48,437 nt of DNA from Pseudomonadales bacterium (GCA_022822865.1 JAJDYJ010000072.1:1-48437), one strand, 5' to 3'. Positions 16,270-25,619 are shown, counted from the first letter of the stretch. Numbers and translations are program-made. Notes: generated by a model not told the origin, from the sequence alone.

Positions 16270-16878
16270 ATGAAGAGCTCCGCCCTATCGATTTGCAGAA
16301 TATTGTTGCCGGCATTGCTGCTCAGCGCCTGCGGCGCCAGCAGCGTGGTCATCAGCGGCAGTTTCCCCACGCCCAATATCGGCAGGTTGCCGATTTCGCT
16401 GGCCGTGGTCTACGACGACAATCTGCAGGACTTCACGTACACGGAATACAGCGAAACCGGCCAGGAGGAATACTACATCCAGAGCGGCCAATCCCATGTC
16501 CAGCTTTTCAACGCCGTGCTGCCAGCGATGTTCGACGACGTGACATTCGTGGATAACGTGGAAGCCGCGGCGGGCTCGGGCGTAGACGCGGTCTTCGTAC
16601 CCAATATCGAGGAATTCCAGCTCGCCCTGCCGGCCAAGACGCGGCTCGACGTATACGAAGTCTGGATCAAGTACAACATGCGCCTGCTGACGGCGGAAGG
16701 CGATTACCTCGCCGACTGGGAGTTGACGTCCTATGGCAAGACGCCGACGGAAACTTTCCTGACCACCGAATCCGCCATCAACGACGCGGCGGTCGTGGCG
16801 TTGCGGGATCTCGCTTCCACTTTTGCGCTCAGTTTCGCGCGAGTGCCCGAAATCAGCGCCTGGCTGGCGAACCGATGA
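16270..16878 (+). CDS. Lipoprotein of unknown function
   Basis: A 202-residue protein. The ATG at 16270 gives a signal peptide with lipobox LLSAC (ILLPALLLSACGASS). The frame is open upstream into the VWA gene, but only this start makes an export signal. The mature protein contains LPISLAVVYDDNLQDFTYTE, GVDAVFVPNIEEFQL, a helical EVWIKYNMRLL segment and a C-terminal INDAAVVALRDLASTFALSF. It resembles small outer-membrane lipoproteins with a mixed alpha/beta domain, but I do not assign a family. It sits between VWA-2 (17 bp) and another lipoprotein gene (19 bp) in the same run, so it is probably the outer-membrane side of the system. Confidence 0.75.
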   Translation: MKSSALSICRILLPALLLSACGASSVVISGSFPTPNIGRLPISLAVVYDDNLQDFTYTEYSETGQEEYYIQSGQSHVQLFNAVLPAMFDDVTFVDNVEAAAGSGVDAVFVPNIEEFQLALPAKTRLDVYEVWIKYNMRLLTAEGDYLADWELTSYGKTPTETFLTTESAINDAAVVALRDLASTFALSFARVPEISAWLANR

Positions 16879-16897
16879 AGCCGACGGAGAAAATCCG

Positions 16898-17563
16898 ATG
16901 AAACATGCAGGCGGCGTTACAGGCAAACTGCTCCCCCTTGTCCTGATGCTGTGCGCCGGGTGCACCAGCACCACGGTCGACGAATTCCGCCAGGGGGAAA
17001 CCGGCATAGCGAGCCACGAAACCGTGGTGATTCTCGGCCGGCGCCAGGCCAGCGCCCGCGAAACGAGCGGTGATTTCGTCGAATGCGTGGGAGACCGTAT
17101 CGCCCAAGGCGCGAACGGCCTCAGCGTCGTTCCCGAACAGGAGTTTCTGGACGCCATGTTCCCTTGGTTCGAGCCGCGCACTGCGCCAATGCGGCCCGAG
17201 CATCTTGCGCGACTCATGGTGGAGGAACAGGTGGCCTTTACGATGCGAGATTTTGGCGTGCGTTACATCATCTGGCTCGACGGTTATACCGAAAGGCTGA
17301 ACCAGGTCGGGTCGATCTCTTGTACCGTTGCGCCTGGCGGCGCCGGCTGTTTTGGCTATGGTTCCTGGGAAGACGACGCGAGTTTCAACGCGGAGATATG
17401 GGACGTGGAAAGTTACAATGGCGTCGGCCAGATCAGCACTGACGCCACCGGGCAATCCTTCATGCCAGCCATCGTGATCCCGATTCCGCTGATCGCGCGG
17501 GTCGAGGCCAATGCCTGCCAGCGGCTCGGCGACCAGTTGAAGAGTTTCGTATTGGGTGGTTGA
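16898..17563 (+). CDS. Lipoprotein of unknown function
   Basis: A 221-residue protein. The ATG at 16898, preceded by CGGAGA, gives MKHAGGVTGKLLPLVLMLCA with lipobox CAGC. The mature part has four more cysteines (FVECVGD, SISCTV, AGCFGYG, EANACQRLGD), which could form disulfides in the periplasm. It begins ETVVILGRRQASARETSGDF, followed by LSVVPEQEFLDAMFPWFEP, and later VRYIIWLDGYTERLNQVGSI, a pattern seen in lipoproteins with a nucleoside-hydrolase-like or CsgG-like fold; that similarity is weak. It lies 19 bp after another lipoprotein gene and 14 bp before the M48 protease gene. Confidence 0.75.
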   Translation: MKHAGGVTGKLLPLVLMLCAGCTSTTVDEFRQGETGIASHETVVILGRRQASARETSGDFVECVGDRIAQGANGLSVVPEQEFLDAMFPWFEPRTAPMRPEHLARLMVEEQVAFTMRDFGVRYIIWLDGYTERLNQVGSISCTVAPGGAGCFGYGSWEDDASFNAEIWDVESYNGVGQISTDATGQSFMPAIVIPIPLIARVEANACQRLGDQLKSFVLGG

Positions 17564-17577
17564 CGGAGGTCGTCAGC

Positions 17578-19074
17578 ATGAACAGATTTCTTGTCTACAT
17601 CAGGGATATCGCGGCCCTGCGCTGGCCGCTGTTCGCATTTTGCCTTGCCGCATTGACGCTACTCGACTCCTGCGCGGTGAATCCGGCGACCGGTACGCCC
17701 AATCTCGTACTCATGTCCGGCGACCGGGAAAAGGAGATCGGCCTCGAAGAGCACAACAAACTTATGGAGACCGCGATCGTCTACGATGACGACGCCTTGA
17801 GCGATTATGTGACCGAGATCGGCAATCGTATCGCCCAGGTTGGCGACCGGCCCGACCTGGACTATCGGTTCTTCGTAATCGACAGCCCGGCAATCAACGC
17901 TTTTGCGCTACCCGGCGGCTATATCTACGTCAACCGGGGCCTCATCACCTACCTCAATTCCGAAGCCGAACTCGCCGCGGTGCTGGCGCACGAGATCGCG
18001 CACGTCACTGCGCGCCACAGCGTACAACAGCATGCGCGCGGCAGGCTGGCGCAGACGGCGGCGCAGGTGGGCGGCCTCGCCACCGCCGTGGTGACGGGCA
18101 GCGGCTACGTGGGCTCGCAGATTTCCCAGGTCGCCTCGATCTGGGCCAGGGCCGGTCTCAGCGGCTACGGCCGAGAGCACGAACTCGAAGCAGACCAGTT
18201 CGGAGCGGAATACCTTCGCGAAGCCGGCTACGATCCCATGGCCATGATCGACACGCTTACGGTGCTGAAGAACCAGGAAGATTTCCGGCGCCTGACAACC
18301 AACCAGGGCGGAGGCTATCACGGATTGTTCGCTTCCCATCCCCGCAACGACCAGCGTTTGCAGCAGATTGTCGCCCAGGTGCGGAACTTCGATCCACAAG
18401 CCGCGTACGGCAGTAACGACAGCCGTTTCCGCGAAGTCACCGAAGGCCTGATTGTCGGTGAGAGCCGTATGGCGAGAACCAACGAGACTCGCAATCGCTA
18501 CTATCAGCCCGAACTCGGCTACACCGTCGTTTTTCCTGACGAATGGAACGTGACCGAGACCATGACGACCGCGACCGCCACCGGTCCCGAAATGGGTTCG
18601 CTCAAGATCGAGGCGATGCGGCTGCAAGGCGGCGAACCGCCGCGGGACTTCCTGGCGGGTCGCCTCGAAGGCGGCGTGCTCGAGAAATCCGAAGGCCTCG
18701 ATCAGTTCCGCTTGCTCGGTCATACGGGGCTCGCGCTGAATCCCGCGACCGGGCGCAGGGAGCGGGTCGCCGTGCTGTATTTCGGTCCGCGCGCCTATCT
18801 GTTCAGGGGTGAGTTGCCCGCCGCCGGCGCGGAAGAGGCCGACGCCTTGCTGCTTGAGTCGATCAAGAGTTTCCGGCCGATCGAACGCGGCGAACTGGCC
18901 CTGGCCGAGGAATTGCGCATCCGCTATGTCGTGGCGGATGAGAATTTCGATTTCGCCGTCGCGGCGCGCGATTCCAAGATCAGCGAATATCCGGAAGAGA
19001 CCCTGCGCCTGCTCAATGGCTATTACCCCATCGGCAGCCCGGAACCCGGCGAATGGATAAAGCTGGTCGAATAA
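17578..19074 (+). CDS. M48-family periplasmic metalloprotease lipoprotein (YggG/BepA-like)
   Basis: A 498-residue protein. The ATG at 17578 has GGAGG about 8 nt upstream. The signal peptide ends at a Cys followed by AVNPATGTPNLVLMSG, the usual N-terminus of M48 lipoproteins. The zinc site is complete: HEIAH at 138-142 and the third ligand in EHELEADQFGAEYL. SHPRND follows, as in the family. After the peptidase domain there is an extra region of about 230 residues (YTVVFPDEWNVTETMTT, then AVLYFGPRAYLFRGEL) and an end with a LysM-like PEPGEWIKLVE. Related proteases clear misfolded outer-membrane or LPS-assembly proteins. The 3' end overlaps waaF by 22 bp. Confidence 0.9.
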   Translation: MNRFLVYIRDIAALRWPLFAFCLAALTLLDSCAVNPATGTPNLVLMSGDREKEIGLEEHNKLMETAIVYDDDALSDYVTEIGNRIAQVGDRPDLDYRFFVIDSPAINAFALPGGYIYVNRGLITYLNSEAELAAVLAHEIAHVTARHSVQQHARGRLAQTAAQVGGLATAVVTGSGYVGSQISQVASIWARAGLSGYGREHELEADQFGAEYLREAGYDPMAMIDTLTVLKNQEDFRRLTTNQGGGYHGLFASHPRNDQRLQQIVAQVRNFDPQAAYGSNDSRFREVTEGLIVGESRMARTNETRNRYYQPELGYTVVFPDEWNVTETMTTATATGPEMGSLKIEAMRLQGGEPPRDFLAGRLEGGVLEKSEGLDQFRLLGHTGLALNPATGRRERVAVLYFGPRAYLFRGELPAAGAEEADALLLESIKSFRPIERGELALAEELRIRYVVADENFDFAVAARDSKISEYPEETLRLLNGYYPIGSPEPGEWIKLVE

Positions 19075-20171
19075 TCGCCAGCGCAGCCGTTCACGGCAAT
19101 CCAGGGAAGTACCTCATCGTCGGCCCGTCCTGGATCGGCGACACGGTCATGGCCCAGTCGCTGTTCAGACAACTGAAGGTCAATCATCCGCACAACGAAA
19201 TCTCCGTCATGGCGCCGTCCTGGACGAGGCCGCTGCTCGACCGCATGCCCGAGGTGTCCGAAAGTCTCGATTCGCCCTTTCGGCACGGCGAGCTGAACTG
19301 GCGGCTGCGCCGGCGAATCGGACGGGATTTGCGCCGACGGGGCTTCTCCCATGCTATCGTTCTGCCCAATTCCTTCAAGTCGGCCCTGGTTCCGTTTCAC
19401 GCCGGAATTCCCGAGCGGATCGGCTGGCGCGGAGAATGGCGCGGCCCGCTGTTGACCGATTGCCGCCGTCTCGACAAGCAGGAGTTTCCCCTCATGGCGC
19501 AACGTTTCGTCGCGCTCGCGTTTCCCGCCGACAGTCCGCCGCCTGCGTGGCGCGAAGAAGAGTGGCCGAAACCTGAACTGCAAGCGAGGCCGGCCGAACT
19601 CGAACTTGCCTGCCTGCGGCTGGAGCTCAATCGGGGAGAACCGATCCTGGCGCTTTGCCCGGGCGCCGAATACGGACCATCGAAGCAATGGCCCGCCGCC
19701 GGCCATATCGAACTGGCGAATCTGTATCTGCGCCGCGACTGGCAGGTTTGGCTGTTCGGTTCGAACAACGACCGCGCGATAGCCGCCGAAATTGCCGCGG
19801 GCCTGGAGCCCGGTCTGACGACGAAGTGCCGCGATCTTACCGGGCGCACGAGTCTCGCCGAGGCCATCGACTTGCTGTCCGCGGCCACGGTCGTGGTATC
19901 GAACGATTCGGGCCTGATGCATGTAGCGGCCGCGCTGAACAAACCCCTGGCCGCGATATACGGTTCGAGTTCGCCCGAATTCACGCCTCCCCTTTCCGGC
20001 AAGGTAGAATTGCTTGCCACCGGCATCGAATGCCAGCCCTGTTACCGGCGTGAATGCCCTTACGGACATCTGCGCTGCCTGACCGGGATGCAACCCGCGA
20101 CAGTGGCCGGCGCCATCGACAGGCTGCGGGAAGAAAGCTCCGGGGAAGCGGCGAATTGCGGATTCTCATAG
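19053..20171 (+). CDS. waaF: ADP-heptose:LPS heptosyltransferase II
   Basis: A 372-residue GT9 glycosyltransferase that adds the second L-glycero-D-manno-heptose to the LPS inner core at the inner membrane's cytoplasmic face. The N-terminal motif YLIVGPSWIGDTVMAQSLF is typical of WaaF. The donor-binding half has ALCPGAEYGPSKQWPAAGHI, DLTGRTSLAEAIDLLSAA and VVSNDSGLMHVAAALNKPLA, all conserved. C-terminal CQPCYRRECPYGHLRC is the usual cysteine-rich end. Its start lies inside the M48 gene (22 bp overlap) and its end overlaps waaC by 16 bp, so LPS core genes are translationally linked to the envelope run upstream. The same waaF-waaC-waaG cluster occurs in Pseudomonas. Confidence 0.95.
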   Translation: MDKAGRIIASAAVHGNPGKYLIVGPSWIGDTVMAQSLFRQLKVNHPHNEISVMAPSWTRPLLDRMPEVSESLDSPFRHGELNWRLRRRIGRDLRRRGFSHAIVLPNSFKSALVPFHAGIPERIGWRGEWRGPLLTDCRRLDKQEFPLMAQRFVALAFPADSPPPAWREEEWPKPELQARPAELELACLRLELNRGEPILALCPGAEYGPSKQWPAAGHIELANLYLRRDWQVWLFGSNNDRAIAAEIAAGLEPGLTTKCRDLTGRTSLAEAIDLLSAATVVVSNDSGLMHVAAALNKPLAAIYGSSSPEFTPPLSGKVELLATGIECQPCYRRECPYGHLRCLTGMQPATVAGAIDRLREESSGEAANCGFS

Positions 20172-21226
20172 TCAAGGTCTCTTCGCTTGGAGACATCATT
20201 CACACCCTGCCGGCCGTTACCGATGCCGCCGGGGCGCGCAAGGACGTGGTGTTCGACTGGGTCGTCGAAGAGAACTTCGTCGAAGTGCCCGGCTGGCATC
20301 CCGCCGTCGAGAAGGTGATTCCCGTCTCGATCCGCCGCTGGCGCCGCAACTTCCTGAAATCCTGGTTCAATCGTGAAGTTCGCTCTTTCCGGCAACGCTT
20401 GCGGGCCGAACACTACGATCTCGTGATCGATGCCCAGGGACTGATCAAGAGCGGCATCATCAGCCGCATGTCCAAGGGGCTGACCATCGGCCTGAGCAAC
20501 CAGACCGCGCGGGAACCGCTGTCATCCCTGTTCTACAATCAATCCTACAAAGTGCCCTGGGACCGCCACGCGGTCGAGCGGGTGCGGCAACTGTTCTCGC
20601 GGGCGCTGAATTATCGTTATAACAGGCAACTGGTCGATTACGGCATCGACATCTCGAGGATCAGCCCGGAACCGGCGCCGGCCAATTCCGGCTCCGTGCT
20701 GTTCCTCCATGGCACGACCTGGGCCACCAAGCACTGGCCGGACGCCTATTGGCGCTCGCTCGGCGAAATCGCGGCCGATGCCGGTTATCGGATCCTGCTC
20801 CCCTGGGGCGATGAGCGGGACAGGCGCCGCGCGGAACTGATCGCCGGCGGCAATGGCCGGGCGACGGTGCTGGAAAGGCAGACGCTGTCCGGTCTGGCCC
20901 GGCACATGCTCAAGGCCGAAGGCGTGATCGCCGTCGATACGGGCCTCGGTCACCTGGCGGCCGCGCTCGGCAAGCCGGCGCTGACCCTGTACGGGCCGAC
21001 CAATCCGGATCTGACCGGCACCTTCGGTCCGCGCCAGCTCCATCTGACCTCGGACATCGACTGCGCGCCTTGCATGAAGAAAAACTGCGCCTATCAGGGA
21101 CCGCCGGTTTTCGACCCGGCGCAAGACGACTCTTTCGAAGTGCGGCCGCCCTGCTTCGCCGCCAACAAGCCCGTCGAGGTCTGGCGGCAGTTCGAACAAT
21201 TGATCGATGGGCGGGCCGCCCGATGA
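20156..21226 (+). CDS. waaC: ADP-heptose:LPS heptosyltransferase I
   Basis: A 356-residue GT9 enzyme that transfers the first heptose onto Kdo2-lipid A. I place the start at the TTG at 20156, with GGGGAA upstream, because it gives RILIVKVSSLGDIIHTLPAV at the extreme N-terminus, exactly as in WaaC. Longer readings from 20054 add an unrelated stretch inside waaF. Other family marks are YDLVIDAQGLIKSGIISR, LFLHGTTWATKHWPDAYWRS, GVIAVDTGLGHLAAALGKPA and LYGPTNPDLTGTFG. It overlaps waaF by 16 bp and waaG by 4 bp (ATGA), indicating translational coupling. Confidence 0.95.
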   Translation: MRILIVKVSSLGDIIHTLPAVTDAAGARKDVVFDWVVEENFVEVPGWHPAVEKVIPVSIRRWRRNFLKSWFNREVRSFRQRLRAEHYDLVIDAQGLIKSGIISRMSKGLTIGLSNQTAREPLSSLFYNQSYKVPWDRHAVERVRQLFSRALNYRYNRQLVDYGIDISRISPEPAPANSGSVLFLHGTTWATKHWPDAYWRSLGEIAADAGYRILLPWGDERDRRRAELIAGGNGRATVLERQTLSGLARHMLKAEGVIAVDTGLGHLAAALGKPALTLYGPTNPDLTGTFGPRQLHLTSDIDCAPCMKKNCAYQGPPVFDPAQDDSFEVRPPCFAANKPVEVWRQFEQLIDGRAAR

Positions 21227-22335
21227 AGCTGGCCTTCCTGATCTATTCCTGGTTTCCCCATGGCGGCCAGCAACGCGACATGATGCGGCTGGCGCGGGAA
21301 TGCCTGGACCGCGGCCATGAAGTGATCGCTTACGCCATGCGCTGGCGCGGTCCGAGACCGGAAGGTCTGCGCATCGAACCGGTAGAGGCGCGCGGATTCG
21401 GCCGGCTGGCCCGGTACCGGAACTACACCGAACAGGTGCGAACGGCTCTTGCGGCGGAACCTGTCGACCTCGTGATCGGCTTCAACAGGATGCCTCTTCT
21501 CGACGTGTACTTCGCCGCGGATTCGTGTTTCGCCGAAAAGGCGCGAACCCAACGCGGCGCCTACTACCGCTTCACGCCCAGATTCAGGCATTTTCGCGCC
21601 TACGAAAAAGCCGTGTTCGGCGACGGCAGCACAACCAGGGCGCTGGTGCTGTCGGAGCGGCAGCGGGACGAGTACGTTCGGCATTATCCCGGCTGCGCCG
21701 GGCGCTTGCATGTGCTGCCGCCGGGATTGTCGGCGGACCGGAAGATTTCCGCCCGCGACCCGGAAACGCGCCGGCGCTGCCGCGAGGAACTGTCGCTTTT
21801 CGGGGACGAAAAACTGATATTGCAGATCGGCTCGGGCTTCCGCATCAAGGGTGTCGACCGCTCCCTGCGCGCCGTCGCCTCGCTGCCCGAACCGATCGCT
21901 AAAAATTGCCGCTACCTGCTGGTGGGTGCGGGCCGGTCCGCTCCAGTGTTTGCCCTGGCGCGCAAGCTCGGCATACGTGACCGGGTCAGGGTGCTGGCGG
22001 GACAGGACAATGTGGCGCGGCTGTACCAGGCGGCGGACCTGCTCTTGCATCCGGCGTATTCGGAAAGCGCGGGCCATGTGCTGCTCGAAGCGACCGTGGC
22101 GGGCCTCCCGGTGCTGACCACGGCCACTTGCGGCTATGCCCCGCATATTCTCAAGGCCGGTTCGGGCCAGGTGTGCGGAGAGCCTTTCAGTCAAGAAGAA
22201 CTGAACGGCCGGCTGCTGGAAATGCTGGGTCAACTCGACAGCGCGCCATGGAGCGAAAACGGTTTGTGCTATGGACAAAACGGAGAACTGTATAACATGG
22301 CCGAAGCGGCTGTAGATTTTCTCGAACGGCAATAG
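21223..22335 (+). CDS. waaG: LPS core glucosyltransferase I-type GT4 glycosyltransferase
   Basis: A 370-residue GT4 enzyme, close to the length of E. coli and Pseudomonas WaaG. The ATG at 21223 overlaps the waaC stop as ATGA and gives MKLAFLIYSWFPHGGQQRDM, the family N-terminus. Later motifs include VIGFNRMPLLDVYFAADSCF, LSERQRDEYVRHYPGC, LHVLPPGLS and the donor site LLLHPAYSESAGHVLLEATV, with the E-x7-E pattern of GT4 enzymes. It adds the first hexose to HepII of the LPS core. It is followed after 7 bp by the carbamoyltransferase gene, the same functional neighbourhood as in Pseudomonas aeruginosa. Confidence 0.9.
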   Translation: MKLAFLIYSWFPHGGQQRDMMRLARECLDRGHEVIAYAMRWRGPRPEGLRIEPVEARGFGRLARYRNYTEQVRTALAAEPVDLVIGFNRMPLLDVYFAADSCFAEKARTQRGAYYRFTPRFRHFRAYEKAVFGDGSTTRALVLSERQRDEYVRHYPGCAGRLHVLPPGLSADRKISARDPETRRRCREELSLFGDEKLILQIGSGFRIKGVDRSLRAVASLPEPIAKNCRYLLVGAGRSAPVFALARKLGIRDRVRVLAGQDNVARLYQAADLLLHPAYSESAGHVLLEATVAGLPVLTTATCGYAPHILKAGSGQVCGEPFSQEELNGRLLEMLGQLDSAPWSENGLCYGQNGELYNMAEAAVDFLERQ

Positions 22336-22342
22336 AACAAAA

Positions 22343-24091
22343 ATGTCGGAATACACTCTCGGACTGGCTGGGGCGATCGGGCACGATCCGGCGGCGGCGT
22401 TGTTTCGCGGCGGGGAACTGGTGGCGGCCGTTGAGGAGGAGAGGCTGACGCGGCGCCGGCACGCCCGCAACGAGATGCCCTACCACGCGGTGAGGCAATG
22501 TCTGCAGATCGCGGGGATTCGCGCAGCGGAAATTGACGTGATCGCGATTTCCTACAGCCCGATCAGCCTGTTCGGTTCGGCCCGCTGGCATTACGCCCGG
22601 CGTCACTGGTACGCCCCGGACCGCAGCCTCGACAGCCTGTTCAACGGCAACCGCCGTTACCGGCGGTATCTTCGCAATCTGCGGCAAACGCTCGAGCAAT
22701 TGCATATCCCGCCCGACCAGGCGCGGATCGTGCCCGTCGAACACCAGGTCGCCCATGCCGCCAGCGCCTATCTGCTGAACGAGCCGGAACGGAAAACCGC
22801 GATCTTCTGCAACGACGTCAAGGGCGAATATTCCAACATGCTTTTCGCCACCGGCGAAAACGGCCGGATCGTCAAACGGAAGGAGTTCCACAACCCTGAT
22901 TCCCTGTGCGGCATGTATGCGGCCCTGACCGATTACTTCGGATTCGAGATTCTCGACGGCGAACTCAAGGTCATGGGCATCGCGCCGCTCGGCGATGCGG
23001 AAAAATACGATCTGTCGCCGCTGGCGCAGTGCCGCGGCGGCAAGTTCAAGGTCAACAACAAGCTGATCGGCACGGTCGGCCTGCGCCGTTACAAGGCCCG
23101 GTCCCAGGGTCACTATTTCAGCCGCAAGCTGGTAGACCTGCTCGGGCCGCGCCGGGTGGGCAATCTGGTCGACGATCCCTATCTGCATTACGCCGCCGCG
23201 ATCCAGAAACTGTACGAAGACATGGCGGTGCAATTGATCGAACATCATCTGGGGGACGTGCTCGACGAAACCGGGATCCTGGCCGTCGCCGGCACGGGCT
23301 CGATGAACATCCGCCTGAACCAGCGGCTCGCCGCCATGGACAAGGTCGAACGCCTGATCGTGCATCCCGCCTGCAGCGATTCAGGCACCGCCATCGGCGC
23401 CGCCGCCTGGGCCATCCGACAATCGGGCGTAAAGCTCGAGCCGGTCGAGAGCATGTCGCTGGGACCCGAATTCACCTCCCGACAATGCGTGGACGCTTGC
23501 CGCGATCATCGCGAAAAGCCGGTCTGGGAAGAACTCGAAGACCCGCATGCAAAAGCCGTCGAACTGCTGGCCGCGGGAGAACTCGTGGGCTGGTTCCGCG
23601 GCCGGCTGGAATTCGGCCAGCGCGCGCTCGGTAACCGCAGCGTGCTGGCGAATCCGCAACAGGAAAACGTCGCCGACCAGATCAACCGGCAACTCAAGTT
23701 CCGCGAAGTGCGCAGGCCCTTTGCCTGCTCGGTGCTGGCCGAAGCCAGCGGCGAAATGCTGGCGGGCCAGCAGACGGACCGTTATCGCTGCATCGGCGTT
23801 CGCGTCGACGAAAGCTGGCGCCGGCGCTATCCGGGCATCGCCTACGCCGACGGCAGCACCCGGGTGCAGGTGGTGGACGCCGAACATTCCCCCGATTTCC
23901 ATCGCCTGCTGGCGTTGTTCAACGAGCGGACGGACCACCCCCTGCTCTTCAACACTTCCATGAGCCGGCCCGGAGAAGCGCTGGTCTGCACGCCGGAACA
24001 CGCGGTCGAACTGTTCGTCAATTCCGGCCTGAAATACCTGATCCTCGAAAACCTCCTCGTCACCCGCCGCCCCGAGGAAGATTCGTGGTGA
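22343..24091 (+). CDS. Carbamoyltransferase of the NodU/CmcH family (WapO-like)
   Basis: A 582-residue two-domain enzyme. The N-terminal Kae1-like domain has GHDPAAALFRGGELVAAVEE and EERLTRRRH at the start, VEHQVAHAASAYLLNEPE with a metal-binding His, NDVKGEYSNMLF and LKVMGIAPLGD. The C-terminal YrdC-like domain has GRLEFGQRALGNRSVLANPQ and LFNTSMSRPGEALVCTP. The family transfers carbamoyl from carbamoyl phosphate, via carbamoyl-AMP, to a hydroxyl. In P. aeruginosa the homologue in the waa cluster (WapO) carbamoylates HepII of the LPS core; position 7 bp after waaG supports the same role here. It ends the plus-strand run, 10 bp from the end of a convergent gene. Confidence 0.88.
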   Translation: MSEYTLGLAGAIGHDPAAALFRGGELVAAVEEERLTRRRHARNEMPYHAVRQCLQIAGIRAAEIDVIAISYSPISLFGSARWHYARRHWYAPDRSLDSLFNGNRRYRRYLRNLRQTLEQLHIPPDQARIVPVEHQVAHAASAYLLNEPERKTAIFCNDVKGEYSNMLFATGENGRIVKRKEFHNPDSLCGMYAALTDYFGFEILDGELKVMGIAPLGDAEKYDLSPLAQCRGGKFKVNNKLIGTVGLRRYKARSQGHYFSRKLVDLLGPRRVGNLVDDPYLHYAAAIQKLYEDMAVQLIEHHLGDVLDETGILAVAGTGSMNIRLNQRLAAMDKVERLIVHPACSDSGTAIGAAAWAIRQSGVKLEPVESMSLGPEFTSRQCVDACRDHREKPVWEELEDPHAKAVELLAAGELVGWFRGRLEFGQRALGNRSVLANPQQENVADQINRQLKFREVRRPFACSVLAEASGEMLAGQQTDRYRCIGVRVDESWRRRYPGIAYADGSTRVQVVDAEHSPDFHRLLALFNERTDHPLLFNTSMSRPGEALVCTPEHAVELFVNSGLKYLILENLLVTRRPEEDSW

Positions 24092-24101
24092 AAAAAACCG
24101 G

Positions 24102-25616
24102 TTACATGCGTCGGTAGACTTGCATCCGGGATTCTTGCGCGTCGGGGAAGGTAATTCCCAGTTCCAGCAACTCGGCGATTTCAGGTTGTGCGAGCAATTG
24201 CTCGATGGCGAGGGAAGTTTCCACCACGATCAGGTCTCCCGGAGCCATGGCGAGAACTTGCTGCCCGGTCAGGCGCGACTGGACCTGATCGTATTCCGGG
24301 ACCATTCCGCTGTAGTACGCGACCGCCCGATTGTTGGTCAGCAGTTCGGCTGATTCGCCGCTGTTCTCGTTCAACCATTCGACGGCGTCGTGGACGTAGG
24401 ACTTCGAGCGGCCGAAGGTGTAATAGGAATCCACGGCGGAGAAGACGAAGAACAACACGAGCAGCCAGGGCGCGAGGCGGGTTCCCGGCGTCATGCGGGC
24501 AAGCATTTCGCGGGCCGTGAACGGCACGGCCAGGGCCAGGCCGAGGCTGAAGACCATAGCGTACCGGCTGGTGAGATAGCGCGTTACCAGCAGAAAGGCG
24601 AGTACGACGAGCAGGTTGACCGCGGCGAAAGCGACTACGGGCAAGGCCATGTCGCGATCCGGCAGCAGCCATTTTTTCCAGTATCCCCAGATCAGGATGA
24701 GCGAGAAAGGCATGCCGACGGCGTAAAGCAGTTCCGCCGCCAGTATGACCATCAGTCCGGCGAGCAGGAAGAAGGGCAGATAACGGCCGGAATAGGTAGC
24801 CGCGTGTTCGCCGAATATGGCTTCCGCCATCGCCGCCATTTCCTGTCCGCCCGGGTCCAGCAGGGATTGCAGGAACGGCGTGTAAGACGAAGCCAGCGCG
24901 GCCGCCTGCTGAAACAGGTTCAGGTCGAAGGCCAGGCCCGCCGGGAAACACAGCAGCAGGACGGCGACCGCTGCGCCCTGGGCGCGGAAACAAAGCAGAT
25001 AGCGCTCCGCCCGCCCGTGACGGCGGTCGAACAGCAGGCAAAGCGGCGCGGTCACGAGATAAAGCATCGCCTCGGGGCGGAACACCGCGGCCAGCAGCAA
25101 CGCGCCGCAATAGTACAGGCAGAACTTCCACAAGCCTTCGGCGCCATAGCGGATCAGCCACCACATGCCGAGCATGACAAAGGCCCAGAAACCCGCATCG
25201 CGCAGGATCTGATAGCGGTATTCGTTGATTTCGGGGAACAGCAATATCGTCAGCGCCGCCAGCGAGAGCAATATGCGATCTTCCGAGAACTCGCGGCAGA
25301 TGCCGACGAACGCGAAGGCTAGCACCGCGAAAAACAGCCCGTTAAGCACGTAAGCCGCGGTCAGGAGTTCGATCCCCGTTGCCGCGACGAGGCCGATCAG
25401 CACCGGGTAACCGGCCCAGGCGAAATGTTCGAATGCCGCGCCGATTCCCTCGTCCAGGAATATCCCGGCGGTTCGAACGTAGAGAAAGGCATCGTCGTTC
25501 GGCACCGAAACGGTGAAACCGGCGTAGACCGAAAGCAGCAGGCTCCCCGCCACCGCCCAGATGCGCGCATCCAGCCGCGTCAGGCGCTCGCCGAGACCGT
25601 TGAACGCAGCGGTCAT
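24102..25616 (-). CDS. Polytopic membrane glycosyltransferase (GT39/ArnT/PMT-like)
   Basis: A 504-residue integral membrane protein with about ten or more hydrophobic helices. A first periplasmic loop carries FTVSVPNDDAFLYVRTAGIF, whose paired acidic residues match the metal-binding Asp motif of GT-C enzymes that use polyprenyl-phosphate sugars. EINEYRYQILRDAGFWAFVM and VFRPEAMLYLVTAPLCLL follow. The C-terminal soluble region of about 100 residues (SGESAELLTNNRAVAYYSGM) resembles the periplasmic domain of such enzymes. It probably adds a sugar to LPS or another envelope glycan. The ATG at 25616 is only 4 bp from a 167-bp palindromic repeat that separates it from the LpxL-type gene upstream on the same strand. 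Confidence 0.8.
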   Translation of the reverse strand: MTAAFNGLGERLTRLDARIWAVAGSLLLSVYAGFTVSVPNDDAFLYVRTAGIFLDEGIGAAFEHFAWAGYPVLIGLVAATGIELLTAAYVLNGLFFAVLAFAFVGICREFSEDRILLSLAALTILLFPEINEYRYQILRDAGFWAFVMLGMWWLIRYGAEGLWKFCLYYCGALLLAAVFRPEAMLYLVTAPLCLLFDRRHGRAERYLLCFRAQGAAVAVLLLCFPAGLAFDLNLFQQAAALASSYTPFLQSLLDPGGQEMAAMAEAIFGEHAATYSGRYLPFFLLAGLMVILAAELLYAVGMPFSLILIWGYWKKWLLPDRDMALPVVAFAAVNLLVVLAFLLVTRYLTSRYAMVFSLGLALAVPFTAREMLARMTPGTRLAPWLLVLFFVFSAVDSYYTFGRSKSYVHDAVEWLNENSGESAELLTNNRAVAYYSGMVPEYDQVQSRLTGQQVLAMAPGDLIVVETSLAIEQLLAQPEIAELLELGITFPDAQESRMQVYRRM

Positions 25617-25619
25617 GGC

